Below, one piece after another: positions 1 to 9,000 of a stretch of DNA of 10,682 nucleotides. Numbering within the stretch: position 1 is the first letter of the stretch; each line of letters begins with the position of its first letter. The position numbers and the translations under genes are program-made. This stretch comes from Elusimicrobiota bacterium (GTDB lineage Bacteria > Elusimicrobiota > UBA5214 > JBBAAG01): contig JBBAAG010000091.1 of assembly GCA_041658405.1 (NCBI GenBank), positions 1 to 10,682 on the forward strand, written 5' to 3'. The notes under the pieces are model-generated. The model was not told where the DNA came from. It saw nothing but the letters and a program-made list of their open reading frames with translations, and ran no database searches.

Positions 1-2
1 CA

Positions 3-3000
3 ACGGAAAGCGTTCTTGAATGCACATTCATGTATGACACGAGCCTGCCCACGAGCACGGTAACTGACCCTGACTTAAGCAACGAAAAGAGTTTAGCCAG
101 TATCTCAGGCACGGGAGCGGACACACCTGGGGAAGTAAGCGAAGTAAGCGTGAGGATATGGAACGAGACAATTACGCGTTGGTGGGATAATACAACAAAG
201 GGATGGAAGAGCGAAGGTTCTGATACTGATGAGATACTACCTGAAAATGCGTGGTTTACGTACCCTCTGATGAACACCTCGGGCAACTGGAGCGCGTGGA
301 GCGCGACATTCACCTGGACACTGGGGAACCAGTATAAAGTTATGAGTCGCGGCAGGGATAAATCAAACAATTACCAAACAGTTTATAGTACAAGTGTATT
401 GTTCAGATACGACGATTTAAGTCCAATAACGAAGATAATAAGCCCGGCAAATAGTACATACATCCGCAGTTTATCGAGTATTACGGGTACTTCCACTGAT
501 GCTGATACTGGCGGTAGCGGGGTTACAAATGTCCATATAGCTATTCGCAATAATGCATTAAATACTTGGTGGTCTGGGAGCGGTGCAAATGAATCTCAGA
601 GGTTCAGCCAGAGCGCACCTCCGGGATTTTATTTGTCGATAACACCAACCGGTGGTGAGCCGCGGAGTTGGGAATATGCTTCACTTACAGGATTAGTCAG
701 CGGAACAAGTTACTACGTAACAGTAAGGTCGCGTGACGCAGCGCTGAACACAGAAGATTTTTATAGTGTATACGGTAGTACGTTCATATACGATGATACT
801 CCGCCGGTATCAACAATAACTATACCGACTAATGCGTATTACAGTTCATTAAGTTCAATCACCGGTACTTCTGCGGATCCTGCAGGGACACGCGAACTTT
901 ATAGCGGAGTTAATAAGGTAAAACTTACTATCTACGATATTGCTGCTGATAAATATTGGAAGTTCAATAACCCTGGTTACGATTGGGATACACTGACAGG
1001 TACAACAAATTATCTGGAAGTCACCGGTCAAGTATGGTCATTAACAAATATTCCACAATGGGAGGATGGAAAACGTTATAGGATAACTTCACATGCTCAG
1101 GATAATGCATTACCCAGCCCGGGTAATGAACAGACAGAAGATTGTACGAGATACTTCGTCTATGATTCTTCTGAACCAAAATCGTTCTTTGTATCGCCGG
1201 TGGATAATGGTAAGTACAAAGCGTTAGCTACAATCACAGGGACAGTATTGGATTATCCCGTAACGGCAACAGGAATTACGAATTCGGGTGTACAGAAGGT
1301 TGATGTTATGTTAGAAAGAACCTCGGATTCATATCAGTGGACAGCTTCTTCATGGACAAATGTCGGTACATGGTGGCTCTCATCTACTCTGGCGAGTGGA
1401 AACTGGAATTATTCATCATTAACAAATGCATGGGCAAGCGGGTCTGAGTACCGTATAAAAGTTCGTGCTGCGGATAATATTAATAATTATGAATCTATCA
1501 TAAGTTCAGTAACGTTTGTGTTCGATAATACTGAACCTGACTCGTTTGTGTATCGCCCAGTAGAAGGTACTGGGTATAACGGTACAACAGATGTTTTGTC
1601 AACAGTATCGGGGACTGCCTATGACGCGACTACGGGGGTCAGCGGGATACAGATTTCAATCAAAGTTGTTAATTATCCTGGTCTTGGAGATGAAAGATGG
1701 TGGAATGGTTCAACTTTCCCTGTAACTTCAAATACAATACAATGGCGTGATACCACTATTTATAGTACCGACGGTGGAACTAAGTCCTGGAGATTTACGG
1801 AAATATCGTCTTCCACATGGCTTACGCCCTACACTTATATCATACGTACAAAAGCGACGGATAATGTTCAGTATCCATCAGCAAATGTGGAGTCAGATGA
1901 TCCTACCCGTAACTTCAGTGTTGATACCACACCGCCGAATTCCTGGGTTAAAACACCTGCAGATGGGCTGAATTATACCACGTTACCAACTTTGTCTGGT
2001 ACAGCGGAAGATATTCCATCGGGGATAGAAGAGGTATATGTAAGAATATATGTTGAAACTACCGGAACAGAACCAAGTAACAAGTACTGGGCTGGGACAC
2101 AAAACGGGTGGATTGATACGTCGACCTGGACGATAACAAGTGCGGAAATTTATACAACATCGGCTGCGTGGACATACACAGATGTACCGAATCCTACTTG
2201 GCCTAGTGGAAGATATTACAGGATATGGTCTAAAGCTGTAGATACTGCCAGTAATACTGAATCACCAACGGTGTATAACAGATTTGGAGTTGATAACGAG
2301 GCGCCGGTGAGTTATATACAAAAACCTGTGAATACTGGATTCTATAATTCTTTAGTTACGGTTTCAGGTACTTCAACTGATGATTTCAGCGGGATAGCGG
2401 AGATACAAGTACGGACACAGAATTTGCTTAACGGTAAATATTGGGACGGTACAGCGTTCCTGGGAGAAGATCCTAATGCGTCCGCTGTTTGGCGTGTTGC
2501 TACCGACACAGAAAACTGGAAGTTTACAGGTATCACCAACCCTCCGGGTGGCGCATCGGAAGATGACTCCTGGGTAAGTGGTAAGAAATATTCGATTGTG
2601 ATTCGTGGAAAAGATAATGCTGGGAATATACGCCAAACGTTTACTGTTGGTAATGACTCAAACACGTTTACATTTGATAACGAAGTGCCGGTAACAAAGG
2701 TTCTTGTCCCTGCTACAGGTAATCTGTCTTACAACGCAATGGCAACTGTTTCAGGTACAGTTGCGGATAATACTGTTATTGCTAATGGTTATACATCAGG
2801 AATAGATACTGTAACTGTAAGAATAAGTTATGATTTCACAACGGAGACAACATATTATTGGACTGGTACCGGGTGGAATACAAGTTCAGCTAATCTTCCT
2901 GTAAAAGGTATACTGACTAATACTACATGGTACTACACCGCTAACTTTGATTGGAAACCGGGAAGTGTTAACGGTAAAACGTTTATGGTGGAAGTATGGG

Positions 3001-6000
3001 CGAAGGATAATGCGGTTAATACTTCTGTGATATCGTCCCATACATTTATATACGACGATGTTAAGCCAACTTCTGAAGTAACATTACCGACAGCGAGTGA
3101 ACAACATACGGTTACTACTATTTCAGGTACTGCAAATGATGCGGTAAGCAGTATTACAAATGTTCAGTTACGCATACGCGATGTAACCAGAGGTACAACA
3201 TATTATAGTGGTACGGGTTGGGTTAACGACGCAGGTGGAAATACATGGTTTAATGTAACAACTCCGGGTAATAACTGGTCGTACGTGATTGATACTGAAG
3301 CTGATGTTTGGACTGACCAGCATGAATACTCGGTTAATTCAAGGGCGGTAGATTCCGCAATAAATACTGGTGATCCGTCGGTTACGTTTACATTGTTATA
3401 CGACAAAACAGAGCCGGTATCATACATTGAATATCCGACAAACGCGTCGCAGTTCTACGGTATAATAGAAACAATTTCAGGGACTGCAGCGGATTCACCG
3501 ACAGCTAACTGGACAGGTTTACTTGCATCGGACCGCGTGAGAATAAAGATTAAACGCGGGTCGTCACCGCCGTACTTGACCAACAAAACCACGCCACCAA
3601 CGTGGAGCAGTGATGACGCACAGGCATGGTTGACTCTGGATACATGGACTCCTGCAACAAGTAGATGGACATTGTCTGTTTCAACTGATGTTTGGGTTGA
3701 AGGTGAAAGTTATGAGATTACAGCGCGTGCGAATGATAAAGCAGGTAATGTTGAAGGTAGCGGGTCGGGTAATGTTGCTGGAAAAGTTTCAATTCAGATT
3801 GACAAGTCAGTACCTGAATTTGCAGTAATTGATCCTGAAAATAATACTTATTACTCATCGTTAGCTACAATCACAGGGACGGTACAAGATATTGGGCCTG
3901 CAGGGGTTAGCGAGATAAGGTTTGCGATTAAGCGGCTAAATGATACAAAATACTGGCGTGAAACTCCGCAGCCGGTCGGGTTTGAAAATGACAGTATTGT
4001 CTGGACTTCAACACCACCGGCAGGGACTGCATGGGACTATACAAGGCTAGGTGAAGAAAGCAGGTGGACTACAGGCGGGATATATGAATTGTATACCAGA
4101 GCAATTGACCGCGCAAGTAATTTGTCGCAGTGGACCACCACATCGTTCCGTTTAGATTGGACTCCGCCGGTATCGTTAATGTATTATCCGTCAGCGAATG
4201 ATTACCGGTCAACATACCTTGATACAATCACCGGGACCTCAAATGATCCGGATAACGGCGTAGGTGTTACTAAAGTTAAATTCAGGGTTAAACGTTCAGA
4301 CGGTTCTTATTACAGCGGTATCAGTTGGGCAGGAGCAGATACTGACTGGCCGTGGGAAGCTATTCCTTCAGGCGGTAATTATCAGATAACTGTTGCTAAT
4401 GGTATATGGGAGACCGGGTACGCGTACTATATAAACTCACGTGCGCAGGATGCAGTGCAGGAACCCAGTGGGCCGAATTATGAAACTGGATATGCTACAA
4501 ATACATATTATTACGATAACACGACACCGGTATCAAGTGTTAATCAACCTCAACATAATACTTGGGTGAAGATGTTGACAACGCTTAGCGGGACGGCTAA
4601 TGATCCTACAATTTGTGTCAACGGTGTACCGTCCGATGTTAAAAGAGTTGAGTTCTCGGCTAAACGCGAGACTGATAGTTATTACTGGTGTGGAAGTTCG
4701 TTTAGTAGTGTAACATCGATTCATTGGAGTTCAACAACGTTGACTTTAACCGCTTCAACAAGTTATCAGTGGAGCTATACATTAAGTAATAGTTATTGGA
4801 CAGACGATTCGTCGTATACCATTATCTGCCGTGCGTATGATAATGCGAACAATCTTGCGTGGGGTACAACTAACTACTTCGTTTTCGATACTACCGCGCC
4901 AATATCGTATGTATCATACCCGGCATCGCTCGGGCCTGAAGGCGGGACATACGGAGATTATGTGGCTAACCAAATGCCTACAATATCCGGTACAGCAAAT
5001 GATTTTAAAACCCTGGGGATAGTGGATAAAGTATTGGTGCAACTACAGCGTAAGGATAATGATCAGGTGTGGTCGTATAACGATTGGATAACCGATACTT
5101 CTACTGGTGTTTGGGCGTCATGGAATGGAACTGAATGGGTGTGGGATACGTCAGTAGTTGATTGGGTGTCTTATACAAATTATGATATCCGCGCGTTATC
5201 AATTGATAAAGCTGGGAATGTGGGTAATTGGTCCTCCACAAAGATTTTCAGGCTCGAACCTCCACGGCCAACGTCGGTGATAAATACATTCGCTGCGCAG
5301 TCAGCAGTGGATAAAGGGTATTACCAGCTGATCAGCCCGATCGCGGGTACGGCAAGTTCATCGCCGGAAACTGTGCGGTTGGATCTTATGATAAAACGTG
5401 AAAGCGATAATTATTACTGGTCGCATACATTGAGTACATGGGTGGATTATTCAACTTGGGTAGTAATCCTTCCGCCGCCACCGTTGAGTACATGGAGTTA
5501 CAGCCATGAATCGCTGACATTTGTTCATGGGTCAAGTTATACTTTTGCGACAAAAGCCAAGAGTGACCAGAACGTTTCTGAATATGACGGTAATCCTCCA
5601 GGGGTAGCGCCAAATGCGGTTTATACTGTATGGAAAGATTCGCATAACCCCACAGCGGGATTAGTATTACCGAATAAGTCGTATGTCAATAATCTGCCGA
5701 CATTATCAGGTACTGCGACTGACGCGCTTGCGGGTGTGTTGAATGTTATGCTGCAAATCCGTGACTTAACGCAAGGGGCAACCTATTGGAATGGGTTGAC
5801 ACAACAGTGGGTGAATTATTCTACATGGACTGCAGCAACGTATTATCCGGAAGAAGTTGCACCACAGCATTGGCAGTTCTCGGGTTCAACCCCAACCTGG
5901 CAAAACCTGAGTTCTTACAGGTTGACCACATGGACATTGGATAAAGCTAAACCGGCAAATAGTGTTACATCCAATGGTTTTGATTTTACGTATGATTTGA

Positions 6001-9000
6001 TTACACCGACAGCTACGGTTACTTATCCGTCGAATAGTGTTGTGTATAGTGCATTACCAACGGTTTCAGGGACAATGCTTGATTCGCCGTCCGATGGATT
6101 GAAAGAAGTAAGGGTTTCTCTTAAAGATAATAATTATTCCGGTGGTGAACGGTATTGGAGTGACGGTGTAACTGCACAACCGTCTGATGCTTCAAACGGA
6201 TGGAAGATCGGGCAACGCTGGAATTTGGTAACACTTTATACTTCATCGTGGTCATACGCAACGCCGGCATCGTTAATGGATGTTGCAAATGATAGCCATA
6301 CTTATACGACGCAAATCCGTGCGGAGGATACTGCCGGGAATCAGCAGAGTATATTCACAGTTGCTGTAGCTTCGTTAAGTTTCTTAATGGATGTGACAGC
6401 ACCGCAGACTACTATAACATATCCTGCACAACAAAATCAGGCGCTTAATCCTGCAGAATCGTTTGACCTCCAGGGTGGTTTTACGGATAATCTCTCCGGT
6501 GCAGCGACTGTGCAGTTAGAATTATCCAGGATTGATGATACGGGTACTACATATTATTGGACAGGATCGTCTTGGACGGTTAATAGTGCGTATTTTGTTG
6601 GTGAAGAACTTAATCCTAAATATTCAGTTAATGCCACGTGGTCACATCCGTTCCTGAAATCAGACCTTACATCTGACCAGTTGTATAGAATAAAAGCAAA
6701 GGGTTTAGATACTGCATTACCGTCGGGTAATGCTGAGGCTTGGGATACAGGTACTGTGTTTGTGTTTGACTGGACAAATCCTGTAAGTAAAATCAGTATA
6801 CCCACAGACGGCAGCCAGTTAAAGTCTTTAGCTACGCTCAGCGGCACGGCAAACGGCAACTACAGCGGGTTAAGCAAGGTAGAGATCAAGATCTCGAGTT
6901 ACAACGGCACATCAGACGTATACACATGGACGGGCAGTAGCTGGAGCCCGAATACGCACTGGGTACAGGCAAGCAATAGCAGCAGCGGGTTCGGGAATTA
7001 TCACACCACATGGACATACACGAATGTAAGCTGGGTAGACGGTGCAACGTATCGCATAATAAGCCGCGGGTTGGACACAGCAGGGAATTATGATACGGTT
7101 CTTAGTACTGTGGTATTCACGTATGACATCACGGCGCCGATGGTGCGGATAAACACTCCTGCGGATACGGGGACGAATTATCACGGCCCTGCGAATACGC
7201 TTGAAACGATAACGGGAACGAGCTGGGACGTAACCAGCGGTGTGGATAAAGTGTATACACGGTTGTATAACGAGACTGATAACAGTTACTGGCATCCGGG
7301 CAGTACGAGCTGGGTGGTGAACACTAGCAGCTGGGTAGTGGCAACGTCCACGAATCCGTGGACCTACACAAGCCCATCATACAATGACGGTAAGTTGTAC
7401 CAGATACACGTAAGAGCAGATGACTGGGCGGGGATGCTAAGCGGATGGGTAACGAGTTATTTCACATGGGATGAAACGTATCCAAAAGCGTACCTGCAAA
7501 CCCCTTCAACGCATTATCATAACGTCTTGGCAACGCTCAGCGGAACGGCAGCGGATCCCGGGGCGAACGTATCAGGATTAAGCATAGTACAGTTGGCGGT
7601 ACAGGATACGGAAGTCAGCGGATTCTGGTGGAAACCCGACACGCCGAACTACGGGTTTACGCAGAACACGACGTACTGGTTCAGCGCAAGCGGGCAGGGC
7701 TCTAACTGGACGCATACGGCTGCCACGCCTACCTGGGTGACGGATAAACTGTATTTAGTTAAGGCCAGGGCAAAGGATAATAGTTTAAACATATCAACGA
7801 ACACGTTACTGGAATACACGTTCCGTTATGACACAAGCCTACCGACGTCAACAATCCAGGATCCAAATCTTGCGTATGAACGCAGTTTAGATACCATCAG
7901 CGGTACAAGCACGGATGGCAGTGTAGGGCGTATCCGCCGTGTAGACATCCGCATAAAAGATATGGACATTGGCCGGTGGTATGATAACAGCGTAAACAGC
8001 TGGAAGTCAGAAGGTACTAATGAAGACGAGATCCTTCCGGAGAATGCATGGTACAGTTATCCTCAGATAGACACAAGCGGTAACAGCAGCTGGAGCACCT
8101 GGGGAGCAACGTTTACCTGGACAGTAGGGAAACAGTACCAGGTGATGAGCCGCACACTGGACCATGCGGGTAACTATCAAGTATATTACAGCACAAGTTT
8201 GCAGTTCCGTTATGACAACGTTCCGCCGTTGAGTTACGTCTCTTCACCGGGAGCGGGAACATACTTAAGAAGTTTGAGCACGCTTACGGGAACATCATCG
8301 GACGCATCCACCGGCGGCAGCGGGGTATCAAACGTGCATATAGGAATCAGGAACAACGCGTTGATGAGCTGGTGGAACGGCGGAAGCGGTGCGACTGAGT
8401 CCGATAAGTTTAACCAAAGCGCGCCAGCGGCGTTCTACTTATCAATAACACCCACAGGCGGAGTACCCAAGAGCTGGGAATACACGAGTCTTACGGGCAG
8501 TGATTTAGTTAGCGGTACGAGTTACTACATAACAGTACGCGGCCGTGATGCAGCGTTGAACACAGAAGATTTCTACAACGTAAACGGTTCAACATTTATA
8601 TATGACGCGACAGCGCCTGAGAGTTATGTTACCTTACCGACGAGCACGATGACATACGTAAACTATTTACCAACGTTAAGTGGTACAAGCGCTGACCTAG
8701 AAGGCACGCGGCCGTTAAAGAGCGGAATGCGTACGGTAAGCATGACATACAAAGACACAACCTCTGGTGCGGATGAAGAGAATAAGTGGTGGGAGAACGG
8801 CATAAGCGGCGGGTGGACAGCAACATTAGCAAGTACATGGACATTAAAGACATCTGACAGCTGGGCGACCTGGTACAGCACATATGTGAGCAACTCGAAC
8901 TGGAAAGACGGGCATAGTTATGAACTTAAATACTGGTCCTCGGATAATGCGTTGCCGTTACCCGGGAACGAAGAAAATGTAAAGACAAAGACGTTTACAT

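Larger units (their letters stand above)
33..1160 (+). repeat. Three-module super-repeat, copy 1 (modules 1-3)
   Basis: Modules 1, 2 and 3 match modules 22, 23 and 24 one to one and in order. Shared landmarks are DEILPENAW, the NVHIxIRNN strand, YLSITPTGG, DAALNTEDFY and DNALPxPGNE. The copies lie about 7.8 kb or 21 modules apart, so the block was copied as a unit or is a remnant of a larger duplication. Confidence 0.85.
361..6839 (+). other. AGT-rich codon-usage segment within the CDS
   Basis: Hand counts of in-frame serine codons AGC:AGT are 6:12 for 361-960 and 3:11 for 4201-4800. Outside this segment they are 9:3 for 3-360 and 18:5 for 6840-7443. The right edge looks abrupt and coincides with the exact repeat. 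The left edge is fuzzy, around 340-400. Only sampled stretches were counted. Confidence 0.65.
7827..8999 (+). repeat. Three-module super-repeat, copy 2 (modules 22-24)
   Basis: This is the second copy of the block at 33-1160, 45 bp longer through small in-frame insertions. Protein similarity is high but silent sites are heavily changed. In the shared FYLSITPTGG run (627-656 against 8433-8462), eight of ten codons differ synonymously. Confidence 0.85.

Noticed and set aside
27..40. ATG at 30 as the gene start
   Set aside because: It sits inside the FMYD closing and opening motif shared by all modules. The frame is open upstream and no ribosome binding site is visible.
1747..1971. Short + strand open frame in another phase, 74 codons
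   Set aside because: It overlaps modules 5 and 6 of the long frame, lacks any recognisable domain, and looks like chance openness in a stop-poor, repeat-rich region.
2342..2665. Antisense open frames over module 7 (two phases, 107 and 87 codons)
   Set aside because: Two phases are open on the same strand over a well-conserved sense module. The protein sequences are not convincing and no ribosome site stands out.
5253..5640. Frameshift or pseudogene at the degenerate modules 15-16
   Set aside because: The frame stays open and the downstream YYW, WSYS and closing strands remain in phase, so this is sequence divergence and not disruption.
6554..7295. Antisense open frames of 101 and 127 codons over modules 18-20
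   Set aside because: The sense strand keeps clear module motifs throughout. The antisense products are Pro/Arg/Val-rich mirror translations without domains.
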